A stretch of 19,679 nucleotides of DNA from Candidatus Nomurabacteria bacterium RIFCSPLOWO2_01_FULL_39_17 (lineage in GTDB: Bacteria > Patescibacteriota > Minisyncoccia > Phycocordibacterales > UBA9973). The notes beneath the pieces were generated by a model. That model made no database searches and was not told where the DNA came from. It was given only the letters and a program-made list of their open reading frames with translations. The translations under genes were made by a program, and so were the position numbers. The stretch spans positions 5,556-25,234 of the forward strand of contig MFUU01000021.1 in NCBI GenBank assembly GCA_001785805.1, in the 5' to 3' direction. Each line of letters opens with the position of its first letter. Within the stretch, counting starts at the first letter, position 1. Of the stretch, positions 7,059 to 14,653 are shown piece after piece.

Positions 7059-9431
7059 ATGAAAAAAATAATTCCTTATATCCTAATATTTGTTCTGCTA
7101 GTCGGATTTTTTAGCCCAATCATGCTTGTATATGCTCAAACAGAATCAACAGAAATTTCAGCATTGAAAAGTGGCGTAGAGAGTCTTGACTGTATAGGAT
7201 TTTTCAATGGCTCACTGGAAGGATGTATTGTAAAAGCATCTTATTATTTATTCTTCGTCTTGCCTGCCTTTATTTTAACAATCGTTGGTAATTTATTTAA
7301 CGCCCTGTTGGGGCTTACCTTAAGCAGAGATCTCTATGCCGCAAGTTTTATATCCGAGGCTTGGAAAATAGTTCGCGACATGTCCAATATCTTTTTCATA
7401 CTCATCCTGCTTTACACCGCCGTAATGATAATTCTGGACTTGGGACACGAAAACAAGAAAGTCATTTCCAGAATAATCATCATAGCGCTTATCATCAACT
7501 TCAGTATGTTCTTCACGAAAGTTGTCATTGACTCTTCAAATATTTTAGCTTTAATCTTTTATAACAAGATAAGCGTAGCCGGCCCAGGTGGAACACCCCG
7601 TCCGTATGATCAAAATTTTGAGGGGGGCCTGCCAGAGAAAGATTTCGGAGGCGCGATTGTAAGCAGTTTTGATCCTGCTAGGTTGATGACACCAGAGATG
7701 TTTGATAGGGGGACACGAACAATAACGGTTGGCACTGATTATAGTACTGCGGATGAGGTTTATTGTTCAACAGTCGGAAGTATTCCCCCAAGTTCATATG
7801 CATTATGTCTGGCTACAAAAACCCCGATAGCAACCGAAGTGCGTACAGTAGAGGGCCCCCCTGTGGGCGCTTCTTTATACCTTGGAATAATTTTTGTTTC
7901 CTGCGCTATATTCCTATTTGCCGCTTATGCGCTTTTTATTGCCGGCATATCTTTCCTCGGAAGATTGATAGAGCTTTGGATATTGATAATTTTCTCGCCT
8001 TTCGCTTTTATCTCTTCAACCATACCGTTTCTGGATAAAATAGAAGGTTTCGGCTGGTCTTCCTGGTTTAAAAGACTCCTGACTACAGCCTTCATGGCTC
8101 CTATATTTATGTTTTTTCTATACCTGATTTCAAAAATAATAGGGGCCATGGGGCCAAGTTTCCTAAAACCTTCCGCAACAAACAACGAGACTACGGCAAA
8201 GATTTTGATGGTGGTCATACCGGCGGTGATAATCCTATCCCTGCTTTTGAAAGCGGCCAGTTATGCCAAAAAGGGCGGGGGAGCTTTCGGCGAGATGATA
8301 ATGAAGGGCGGAGCAATGGTGGGCGGGCTCGCGCTCGGCGCCGCCACCGGCGGGGCAGCGTTTGCTTTAAGTAATACTGTGGGCAGGAAAGCTAGAAATG
8401 TTGCTAATGATGACGAACTTCGTATAAAAGCTGCAAGTGGAGACAAGGGAGCGCAGCGCAAACTTGCTCTGGCAAACTCTTTGGCAAAAAATAGTTTTGA
8501 TTTTAGGCAAACAGGATTGGGTAAATTTACTCAAAAACAAACTGGTATGAATTTTGACAGAGGACTTGGAATGGTTGGCATGAGTACAGAAAAATTAAAG
8601 GGTGGACGAGCACAGAGAGATAAAGAAAAATATGAAAAAGGAGAAGAGATAAAAAAGAGTTATGAACTATCTCCAGCAGCAGCAAGAGCGCAAGATGAGA
8701 AAGCAAAAAGAGAAAATGAACCAAAAGACAAACAGAACGCTCGAGCAGCACAATACGAAGCTGACAAAGAACAAGCACGACAACATTTAGGTGGATTTAA
8801 GGGAGACCAAGAAAAATATTTCAAAGAAGCCTATGAACATGGAGATACGGAATTTCTAAAAGCACAAGCTGGAATAACCAGAAAAAATATTGATGCTGGG
8901 AGCGTAGAAAGAGATGAAAGCCCCCGCACACTAAACGCAGAACAAACCAACCTGCAACGTAGAGAAGCTTACATTTTGAGTCTTGAAAACCCAAATAAAA
9001 AAATAGAGAAAGGACAAGCAATCAAAAAAGGCTGGAGAGATTATAAAGATGAAATACTTAGGGGTTCGCTTTCAGGTACTGGAAAGGGAACTATTGCCAC
9101 AGGAGCAGTAGTGGGAATGGCAATGGGGGGGCCAATAGGAGCTGCAATTGGCGCCGCGCTGGCAATACCACTAGGAGGTCTCGCCGGCACAATAAAAGAT
9201 ATATTAAAAGCGCAAGCGCAAGCTAGTATTTCTTTCCTTGCTGAAGATAAAAACCTGATAGCAAAATTAGCTAAAGGAAAAAGTTCTGAAGAAAAAATTC
9301 TAGAAGCACTAAAGGGTAGAGTAGAACCTGGAAAAGAAAAAGAAGTGGCACATGGAATCACAGAAACAATAAGACCAAAAACAGAAATGACAGAAAAAAA
9401 AGACACCGACACTACTCCACCAAGTCGTTAG
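7059..9431 (+). CDS. VirB6/TrbL-like polytopic membrane protein with long cytosolic tail
   Basis: A 790-residue protein with a hydrophobic leader (about 5-25) and further membrane segments at about 61-84, 108-127, 137-157, 272-298, 303-322, 340-362 and 380-400. A soluble loop of about 100 residues lies at 170-270. This topology fits the VirB6/TrbL group, the inner-membrane channel component of type IV secretion systems. After a Gly/Ala-rich hydrophobic stretch (about 417-437) comes a highly charged Lys/Glu/Gln-rich region of about 250 residues. A second Gly/Ala-rich segment near 700-735 (GAVVGMAMGGPIGAAIGAAL) and a charged C-terminus follow. The extended tail is longer than in classical VirB6 and may contact VirB4 or substrate. 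Placement beside PrgI and VirB4 genes supports the call; direct homology cannot be tested here. Confidence 0.8.
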   Translation: MKKIIPYILIFVLLVGFFSPIMLVYAQTESTEISALKSGVESLDCIGFFNGSLEGCIVKASYYLFFVLPAFILTIVGNLFNALLGLTLSRDLYAASFISEAWKIVRDMSNIFFILILLYTAVMIILDLGHENKKVISRIIIIALIINFSMFFTKVVIDSSNILALIFYNKISVAGPGGTPRPYDQNFEGGLPEKDFGGAIVSSFDPARLMTPEMFDRGTRTITVGTDYSTADEVYCSTVGSIPPSSYALCLATKTPIATEVRTVEGPPVGASLYLGIIFVSCAIFLFAAYALFIAGISFLGRLIELWILIIFSPFAFISSTIPFLDKIEGFGWSSWFKRLLTTAFMAPIFMFFLYLISKIIGAMGPSFLKPSATNNETTAKILMVVIPAVIILSLLLKAASYAKKGGGAFGEMIMKGGAMVGGLALGAATGGAAFALSNTVGRKARNVANDDELRIKAASGDKGAQRKLALANSLAKNSFDFRQTGLGKFTQKQTGMNFDRGLGMVGMSTEKLKGGRAQRDKEKYEKGEEIKKSYELSPAAARAQDEKAKRENEPKDKQNARAAQYEADKEQARQHLGGFKGDQEKYFKEAYEHGDTEFLKAQAGITRKNIDAGSVERDESPRTLNAEQTNLQRREAYILSLENPNKKIEKGQAIKKGWRDYKDEILRGSLSGTGKGTIATGAVVGMAMGGPIGAAIGAALAIPLGGLAGTIKDILKAQAQASISFLAEDKNLIAKLAKGKSSEEKILEALKGRVEPGKEKEVAHGITETIRPKTEMTEKKDTDTTPPSR

Positions 9432-9456
9432 GTAAATTAATCACAAGTAAAAAATT

Positions 9457-10149
9457 ATGGATGAAAAAACAACAAAATTAATAAAAGAAAGATTCGATAC
9501 TCTGCCTGAAGCAGTAAAAGAAGCTATCTTGTCCTCCCAGTATACAGACACCCTAATAGAAATTGGAAAACAATATAGTCTTAATGTAGAACAAATGGGC
9601 CAACTAGAACAAAACACCACTCTTGTAATGATGGGTTTAATCCCTACAAAAGATTTTGAGAGTGAATTGACTCGTGAACTCCATCTAGATAAAACAAAGG
9701 GTTCTCAAATTGTAAAAGATATAAATGAGAAAGTATTTTTCAGAATTAGAGAATTGCTAAAATTAATGAACACTCCAGCTGGGGAAGAGCCTTCTCTTGA
9801 CGAAGAAATAGAAGAAATGCCAACACCAGAGCCAGTGAAACCAAAAATTCCTAATATGATAATGCCTCAGAAAACGAAAGAGCCTGCCCGCAGTGCTTTC
9901 AGCACAACTGATGCCCGCCCGCAAGATTCGCTTCAGCGTGTCGGACAGGCAGGCGGGAAAACACATCCCATATTGGCGCAGAAGTTAACCGACACTTTCC
10001 AGGCCCCGGCAACAAATACGGAACATACATTGGAAAATCTATCAAAAACAAAAGAACTTCCTTCCGGAACATCTACTACTGAAATACCGAAAAAGCCAAC
10101 AGATTATCCTAAAGATAAAGACCCTTATCGTTTATCACCGGAGGAATAG
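9457..10149 (+). CDS. Cytosolic protein of the T4SS-like cluster, function unknown
   Basis: A 230-residue protein with no signal peptide or membrane segment. The first about 105 residues are predicted all-helical (KERFDTLPEAVKEAILSSQ, then repeated short helices ending FFRIRELLKLM) and look like a compact domain. The remainder is low-complexity, rich in Pro, Thr, Lys and Glu, and probably disordered. It includes an in-frame palindromic insertion around residues 143-166. It sits 25 bases after the VirB6-like gene without a Shine-Dalgarno site. The combination of a small helical domain and a proline-rich tail suggests a soluble adaptor or substrate-binding partner, but I recognise no family and assign no function. 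Confidence 0.8.
   Translation: MDEKTTKLIKERFDTLPEAVKEAILSSQYTDTLIEIGKQYSLNVEQMGQLEQNTTLVMMGLIPTKDFESELTRELHLDKTKGSQIVKDINEKVFFRIRELLKLMNTPAGEEPSLDEEIEEMPTPEPVKPKIPNMIMPQKTKEPARSAFSTTDARPQDSLQRVGQAGGKTHPILAQKLTDTFQAPATNTEHTLENLSKTKELPSGTSTTEIPKKPTDYPKDKDPYRLSPEE
9883..9953 (+). repeat. In-frame GC-rich palindromic insertion
   Basis: The segment opens with CCTGCC (9883-9888) and closes with GGCAGG (9948-9953). It contains a second inverted pair, CCCGCC near 9914 and GGCGGG near 9952, and a small internal hairpin (GTGCT-TTC-AGCAC, 9893-9905). It is much richer in G+C than its surroundings, stays open in the host frame, and falls in the protein's disordered tail. Confidence 0.6.
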
Positions 10150-10160
10150 ATAAACAGGCA

Positions 10161-10560
10161 TTAGGCGCTAGGCTTTAGGCATTAGATATGAATACATATA
10201 AAGACTTGACTGTTTGGCAAAAATCCATAGAACTTGTAACTGAGATTTATGAGCTAACAAAAAAATTCCCCAAGGAGGAAATATATGGCTTAACCTCACA
10301 AATTCGTAGAGCCGCAATTTCCATCCCTTCAAATATAGCAGAAGGAAAAATGCGTGGAGGAAACATCGAATTTAGAAGATTTTTACTTATTGCTTTTGCA
10401 TCAGGCGCCGAACTAGAAACTCAACTAATAATCTCAAAAAGATTATCACAAAGCGCCAAATTAGACTATAATAGAGTAGATTGCCTATTAGAAGAGGTTA
10501 TGAAAATTTTAAATAAATTAATTTCACAGCTAGGGCCTAGTGCCTAAAGCCTAGCGCCTA
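10161..10560 (+). mobile_element. IVS-like cassette: heptad inverted repeats enclosing a four-helix-bundle gene
   Basis: The left arm 10162-10185 and right arm 10537-10560 are complementary at 23 of 24 positions, and the one mismatch would be a G:U pair in RNA. Both arms have 7-base periodicity: TTAGGCG, CTAGGCT, TTAGGCA on the left and CTAGGGC, CTAGTGC, CTAAAGC, CTAGCGC on the right. The space between is filled by one S23/IVP-family gene, whose stop codon lies inside the right arm. This mirrors 23S rRNA intervening sequences, which are terminal stems around the same protein family, but it is inserted between two T4SS genes. Mobility is inferred; no transposase or integrase is present. Confidence 0.65.
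10188..10547 (+). CDS. Four-helix-bundle protein (23S rRNA intervening-sequence protein, S23/IVP family)
   Basis: A 119-residue protein with the family's typical signatures: an opening YKDLTVWQKSIEL, then ELTKKFPKEEIYGLTSQIRRAAISIPSNIAEG and FRRFLLIAFASGAELETQL. Length and all-helical character fit the four-helix-bundle family found in intervening sequences of 23S rRNA and related to the Avd accessory protein of diversity-generating retroelements. The family forms oligomers with a basic surface and is thought to bind nucleic acid; its biological role is unsettled. No reverse transcriptase or variable-repeat pair is visible, so a retroelement role has no support here. It interrupts the run of secretion genes and lies wholly between inverted arms. 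Its last residues (GPSA) and stop are encoded by the right arm. Confidence 0.92.
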   Translation: MNTYKDLTVWQKSIELVTEIYELTKKFPKEEIYGLTSQIRRAAISIPSNIAEGKMRGGNIEFRRFLLIAFASGAELETQLIISKRLSQSAKLDYNRVDCLLEEVMKILNKLISQLGPSA

Positions 10561-10564
10561 CCCT

Positions 10565-10990
10565 ATGCAATTTAAGGTACCACAATTTTTAGACATAGAA
10601 GACAAAATTTTCGGCCCTTTTACCTTTAAGGAGTTCGCTTATTTGGCGGGCGGAGCGGGTTTGTGTTATGTGTTATATAAATTATTGGGGTTAGCCTTAG
10701 GTCTCCTTCCGATGGCAGTCATTGCTCTTTTTTCTCTCACGCTTACTTTTTACCGGCCGAATAACAAGCCTTTTATAGAAATGCTTCAGTCTTTTTTAAA
10801 ATACATTACGCAGAGCAAGTTATACATCTGGAAGAGAAGAAAGAGTGGCGAAAAGGGACAAATAACAAATGAAGGGAAAAGCGAATTAATGAATCAATCG
10901 GGAGCAAGGTTGAATAGAAGCAAATTAAGAGATTTGGCTTGGAGTCTGGATGTGTTGGATTCAAGTAAGAAGAAGGGTACAGGCACCTAG
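10565..10990 (+). CDS. PrgI-like membrane protein of the T4SS
   Basis: A 141-residue protein that begins MQFKVPQFLDIEDKIFGPFTFKEFAYLAGG, the usual opening of the PrgI family, followed by two adjacent membrane helices (about 24-40 and 44-62) and the typical NNKPFIEMLQSFLKYITQSKLYIWKR segment. The C-terminal about 45 residues are polar and basic and presumably cytosolic. PrgI-type proteins are small membrane partners encoded directly before VirB4-type ATPases in Gram-positive conjugation systems and probably correspond to VirB3. The ATG lies 4 bases after the right arm of the IVS-like cassette, and the TAG stop (10988-10990) is part of the first unit of the next heptad repeat. Confidence 0.88.
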   Translation: MQFKVPQFLDIEDKIFGPFTFKEFAYLAGGAGLCYVLYKLLGLALGLLPMAVIALFSLTLTFYRPNNKPFIEMLQSFLKYITQSKLYIWKRRKSGEKGQITNEGKSELMNQSGARLNRSKLRDLAWSLDVLDSSKKKGTGT

Positions 10991-11057
10991 GCGCTAGGCG
11001 CTAGGCATTAGCATTTAAAAAGCTAGAGCCTAGAGTCTAAAAGCTAAAGCCTAAACA
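10987..11057 (+). repeat. Heptad hairpin element before the VirB4-N-like gene
   Basis: The left arm has units CTAGGCG, CTAGGCG, CTAGGCA and TTAG (10987-11011). After a short AT loop the right arm has CTAGAGC, CTAGAGT, CTAAAAG, CTAAAGC and CTAAACA (11023-11057). The arms pair imperfectly into a long hairpin. The right arm is nearly identical to that at 11740-11774. The element supplies the stop codon of the preceding gene and ends three bases before the next ATG. Confidence 0.85.
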
Positions 11058-11060
11058 ATT

Positions 11061-11699
11061 ATGCCCCTAAATGCCAAAGCAACTCAAGAATTTGTCCCAA
11101 TCAAGGAAGTCCGTGATGGTGTTATTGTGCTGAAAAATGGCGACCTTCGAGCTATGGTTTTGGCGAACTCAATTAACTTATCGCTGAAATCTGACGAAGA
11201 ACAGAAGGCAACCATCTTGCAGTTCCAAAGTTTTTTAAACACCCTCGATTTTCCTATACAAATTTCAATACAATCAAGAAGACTGGACATTCGGCCGTAT
11301 CTTTTGCTTTTAGACGACAGAATGAAAGTACAGAGCGAGCCACTGCTCAAGTTGCAGACAAATGAATACATGGAATTTATAAGAAATTTTACCGAAACGG
11401 TAAGCATAATGACAAAAAGTTTCTTCGTAGTAATACCTTATACCCATATGACTTTCAAGTCGGAAACTAAGTTTTGGGACAAATTGTTTTTCCGCGGCAG
11501 TAAAGAAGAAAAACGGGCAATGGAACAAGTAGACTTTGAGGAGAAAAGGTCGCAGTTGGAAGAGCGAGTAAGCGTGATACAACAAGGACTCTCTCGTTGC
11601 GGAATAAATTCAGCCCAGCTCGGTACCGAAGAGGTCGTAGAAGTATTTTATAAAGTTTTCAATCCCGGAGAATTGGAAGGAAAGATAAAGTTAGAATAG
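11061..11699 (+). CDS. Stand-alone TraC/VirB4 N-terminal-like protein
   Basis: A 212-residue soluble protein with no signal peptide or membrane helix. The opening (ATQEFVPIKEVRDGVIVLKNGDLRAMVLANSINLSLKSDEEQ) and the middle part (LNTLDFPIQISIQSRRLDI) resemble the small mixed alpha/beta domain that precedes the ATPase in TraC/VirB4-type proteins and is often free-standing in Gram-positive and CPR systems. A charged helical stretch follows (KEEKRAMEQVDFEEKRSQLEERVSVIQQGL). No Walker motif is present. The gene lies between PrgI and VirB4 genes and is bordered on both sides by heptad hairpins. It could have arisen by separation from VirB4, but the downstream VirB4 keeps its own N-terminal region, so a distinct partner protein is more likely. 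Confidence 0.75.
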   Translation: MPLNAKATQEFVPIKEVRDGVIVLKNGDLRAMVLANSINLSLKSDEEQKATILQFQSFLNTLDFPIQISIQSRRLDIRPYLLLLDDRMKVQSEPLLKLQTNEYMEFIRNFTETVSIMTKSFFVVIPYTHMTFKSETKFWDKLFFRGSKEEKRAMEQVDFEEKRSQLEERVSVIQQGLSRCGINSAQLGTEEVVEVFYKVFNPGELEGKIKLE

Positions 11700-11707
11700 A
11701 AGAGGCG

Positions 11708-11774
11708 CTAGGCATTAGGCGGTAGGTATTAGCAAAAAGCTAGAGCCTAGAGCCTAAAAGCTAAAGCCTAATAA
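11708..11774 (+). repeat. Heptad hairpin element before virB4
   Basis: Left-arm units are CTAGGCA, TTAGGCG, GTAGGTA and TTAGCAA (11708-11735); right-arm units are CTAGAGC, CTAGAGC, CTAAAAG, CTAAAGC and CTAATAA (11740-11774). The right arm differs from the 11023-11057 copy at only a few bases, while the left arms have diverged more. It begins 8 bases after the upstream stop and ends 2 bases before the virB4 ATG. Confidence 0.85.
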
Positions 11775-11776
11775 CA

Positions 11777-13633
11777 ATGGGAATTTTAAATAAATTATTT
11801 GGTAAAAAAGAAAAAGATAATGGACTTGCTCAAATAAGCAATGAAGTCAATGCTTCAGTCTTGGCTGTTTTGCCGGAAAACATTTATGAGTCGGCCAACC
11901 TTGAATTACAGGACATCATTGCTCCGTCGGCGCTAAAAATAGAGTCCAAGTCGATAAATTTGGGCGATAAAATAGCGCGCACTTTTTTTATAATATCTTA
12001 CCCCAGATTTTTAACCGACAACTGGTTCTCGCCGATAATTAACTTGGATAAAATTTTTGATGTTTCAATTTTCGTCCATCCGATAGATACTTCGCTTGTT
12101 CTCCGACAATTCCAAAAGAAAGTAGCCGAGGTTCAGAGTCAAATTAGCGTCAGGGTGTCGAAAGGAATGGTCCGCGACCCGATGCTGGATGCCGCTTTCG
12201 AGAATCTGGAGGGCCTGCGGGACAATTTAATGCAAGCGCAGGAGAAAATGTTTGATGTCGGCGTTTATATCACCATATATGCCGACAGCGATTTGGAACT
12301 TTTTAAAATTGAGAATGAAATAAAATCAATCCTTGAGTCAAAGCTGATATATATCAAGCCGGCTTTGTTCCAACAGGAGGACGGCTTCAAAAGCATCATT
12401 CCGATAGGCACCGACCTCTTGAATGTGCATCAGAAATTAAATTCCGAACCTTTGTCTAGCGTTTTTCCTTTCGTTTCCGTGGACCTAACTTCCGACAAAG
12501 GCATTCTATACGGCCTAAACAGGCATAATTCTTCTTTGATAATTTTCGACAGATTTTCGCTAGAGAACTACAATTCGGTAACTTTCGCCAAGTCGGGTGC
12601 TGGAAAATCTTATGCCACCAAGCTGGAAATCCTGCGTTCTTTAATGTTTGATGTGGATATCATAGTTATAGATCCAGAAAGGGAATATGAATATCTCTCC
12701 GAAGCGGTTGGCGGAAGGTATTTTAATATCTCTCTTTCCTCGGATCATCATATTAATCCTTTTGACTTGCCGATTCCGCGCGAAGATGAAACTGCTGAAG
12801 ACGTGCTTCGTTCAAATATCATCAACCTGGTTGGACTTTTCCGATTGATGCTCGGTGGATTAACACCGGAGGAAGATACTCTGGTAGACCGCGCCATTGC
12901 GGAAACTTATGCTATAAAAGATATAACTCCCGAATCTGATTTCTCAAACATTGAACCTCCGCTTCTTTCGGACTTTGAAATGGTATTGGCGGGCATGGAA
13001 GGAAGCGACTCGGTTGTGCAAAGATTGATAAAGTACACTAAGGGTTCTTGGGCGGCGTTTTTAAACAAACCTTCCAACGTTGATATAAATAAAAAATTTA
13101 TTGTGTTTTCCATCCGCGACATGGAAGACGAGCTGAAGCCAGTCGCCATGTATATCGTGATGCACTACATTTGGAACGCTATCCGTAAAAATCTTAAAAA
13201 GCGTCTGTTGGTGGTGGATGAGGCGTGGTGGATGATGAAGTCCGAAGACACCGCGTCTTTCCTGTACTCGATGGCCAAGCGAGGCAGGAAGTATTATTTG
13301 GGCCTGGCGACTATTACCCAGGATGCGGCAGATTTTATGAAGTCTACTTATGGAGTTCCGATAATCACCAACTCTTCCATTCAGCTTCTTTTGAAACAGT
13401 CTCCCTCAACTATCGATATATTGCAAAAAACTTTTAACCTTACCGACGAGGAGAAGTATCTGCTCTTGGAATCTAGTGTGGGGGAAGGCATATTTTTCGC
13501 CGGATTGAAGCATGTCGCGATAAAAGTCATTGCTTCTTATACCGAAGACCAAATCATCACCTCCGATCCGTCGCAGTTATTATCCATAAAAAAAGCCAAG
13601 GAAGAGCTTGAGGCAAGCGAGGTGGGTAAATAG
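11777..13633 (+). CDS. virB4: VirB4-type T4SS ATPase
   Basis: A 618-residue ATPase that powers type IV secretion at the inner membrane. The N-terminal about 240 residues form the usual VirB4 alpha/beta region (FFIISYPRFLTDNWFSPIINLDKIFDVSIFVHP). The P-loop AKSGAGKS lies at about 271-278, followed by IIVIDPEREYEYL. The Walker B segment RLLVVDEAWWMM has the catalytic pair at D481-E482, and KRGRKYYLGLATITQDAADF follows as the RecA-fold sensor region, all in standard VirB4 order. Length is in the normal range for compact Gram-positive and CPR VirB4 proteins. The start ATG follows a heptad hairpin by 2 bases, with no Shine-Dalgarno site. Together with the PrgI and VirB6-like genes it defines the cluster as a minimal T4SS. 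Confidence 0.95.
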   Translation: MGILNKLFGKKEKDNGLAQISNEVNASVLAVLPENIYESANLELQDIIAPSALKIESKSINLGDKIARTFFIISYPRFLTDNWFSPIINLDKIFDVSIFVHPIDTSLVLRQFQKKVAEVQSQISVRVSKGMVRDPMLDAAFENLEGLRDNLMQAQEKMFDVGVYITIYADSDLELFKIENEIKSILESKLIYIKPALFQQEDGFKSIIPIGTDLLNVHQKLNSEPLSSVFPFVSVDLTSDKGILYGLNRHNSSLIIFDRFSLENYNSVTFAKSGAGKSYATKLEILRSLMFDVDIIVIDPEREYEYLSEAVGGRYFNISLSSDHHINPFDLPIPREDETAEDVLRSNIINLVGLFRLMLGGLTPEEDTLVDRAIAETYAIKDITPESDFSNIEPPLLSDFEMVLAGMEGSDSVVQRLIKYTKGSWAAFLNKPSNVDINKKFIVFSIRDMEDELKPVAMYIVMHYIWNAIRKNLKKRLLVVDEAWWMMKSEDTASFLYSMAKRGRKYYLGLATITQDAADFMKSTYGVPIITNSSIQLLLKQSPSTIDILQKTFNLTDEEKYLLLESSVGEGIFFAGLKHVAIKVIASYTEDQIITSDPSQLLSIKKAKEELEASEVGK

Positions 13634-13654
13634 AGAAAATAATTGTATTTAGTA

Positions 13655-13660
13655 TATAAT
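13655..13660 (+). promoter_or_regulatory. Predicted -10 box for a leaderless message
   Basis: A perfect TATAAT lies only 6 bases before the ATG at 13667, so transcription would begin at or next to the start codon. No convincing -35 hexamer is seen at 15-18 bases upstream. It suggests an internal promoter for the last three genes of the cluster. Confidence 0.4.
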
Positions 13661-13666
13661 TAAATT

Positions 13667-14653
13667 ATGAGATTAAGATTTTCAATATTATCCCTGCTAG
13701 CAATACCAGCTCTGTTTATGTCTATGGGCATATCTTCGGCATTGGCAATTGACTCATCAAGCATCTCAGTAAATATAAATCCATCAAGTCCTGCTCCGTA
13801 TGAAAATACAATTATCACTTTATCTACATTTTCGGCAAATCTGGACAATGTTTTAATCTCTTGGTTTGTGGACGGGAAGAGTACTCTGTCTGGAATCGGC
13901 AAGAAATCTCTTTCTGTAACTGCCAAGGCCGCCAATGTCGAGACAAAAGTTTTGGTAAGAATATTCCTGCCGGATGGGGAAATAAATAAAAATATAACCA
14001 TACGACCGGCTGTTATGGTGCTCCTGTGGCAGGCGAATGATTCTTATGTTCCGCCTTTTTACAAAGGCAAGGCGATGCCCACCGATGGCAGTGAAATAAA
14101 AGTGGTAGCTATGCCTGAAATAAAAGTAGGTAGCATTTTAGTAAACCCTAAAAATATGACTTATGTCTGGAAAAATGGCGACAATAATATGCCGAAGGAA
14201 TCCGGTTATGGTAAAAATTTCCTCGCTTATGTGAACGATTATTTGGAAAATTCAGAGAGTATAAGTGTAACGGTTTCTACCGTTGACCAAAAATATTCTT
14301 CTCAATCAAACATCACTATCAGAACAGTCAGACCTGAAATATTTTTCTATAGGCAAGATGCCGAACTCGGAATAATATGGGAGAACGCATTATCCGCCAA
14401 TCATCAAATAAAAAGCGAGGAAATCATCTTGGCGGCGCCTTATTTTATTTCTCCTAAGGATATTCGAAGGCCGGAATTGATATTTAACTGGTCTATCAAT
14501 GACAGGACAGTAAATATTCCAATTTACAGCAAAAGCTTAATGCCACTCAAAGCGCAGGCAGGGGCGAGCGGCGCATCAAAACTGCGATTGGATATAGAAA
14601 ATACCGGTAAAATTTACCAGTCGGCTAAAAAAGAAATAAATATAGCGTATTAA
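13667..14653 (+). CDS. Exported beta-rich (Ig/PKD-like) protein, function unknown
   Basis: A 328-residue protein with a signal peptide: basic MRLRF, hydrophobic core (about 6-24) and an ALA cleavage site at about 25-27. Directly after it, ISVNINPSSPAPYENTIITLST...ISWFVDGK...GIGKKSLSVT reads like an Ig-like/PKD-type beta-sandwich. A second similar segment follows in the middle (MTYVWKNGDNN...YGKNFLAYV) and a third near the end (ELIFNWSIND...). No catalytic motif is evident. The stop codon abuts the ATG of the pilin-peptidase gene, so the two are probably translated together. A periplasmic or surface scaffold in the T4SS is plausible by position only. Confidence 0.8.
   Translation: MRLRFSILSLLAIPALFMSMGISSALAIDSSSISVNINPSSPAPYENTIITLSTFSANLDNVLISWFVDGKSTLSGIGKKSLSVTAKAANVETKVLVRIFLPDGEINKNITIRPAVMVLLWQANDSYVPPFYKGKAMPTDGSEIKVVAMPEIKVGSILVNPKNMTYVWKNGDNNMPKESGYGKNFLAYVNDYLENSESISVTVSTVDQKYSSQSNITIRTVRPEIFFYRQDAELGIIWENALSANHQIKSEEIILAAPYFISPKDIRRPELIFNWSINDRTVNIPIYSKSLMPLKAQAGASGASKLRLDIENTGKIYQSAKKEINIAY

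Noticed and set aside
8527..9412. Several - strand frames over the tail of the VirB6-like gene
   Set aside because: Low-complexity antisense shadows of a Lys/Glu-rich coding region; no family features.
10188..10547. Avd of a diversity-generating retroelement
   Set aside because: The protein family is related, but no reverse transcriptase, template repeat or variable repeat was found in the window.
10987..11774. CRISPR-like array of short repeats
   Set aside because: Units are 7 bases with no spacers of constant length between longer direct repeats, and no cas genes are present.
11061..13633. VirB4 gene split by a frameshift
   Set aside because: Each part has its own ATG, the spacer is a 77-base repeat region, and the downstream ATPase retains a normal VirB4 N-terminal region.
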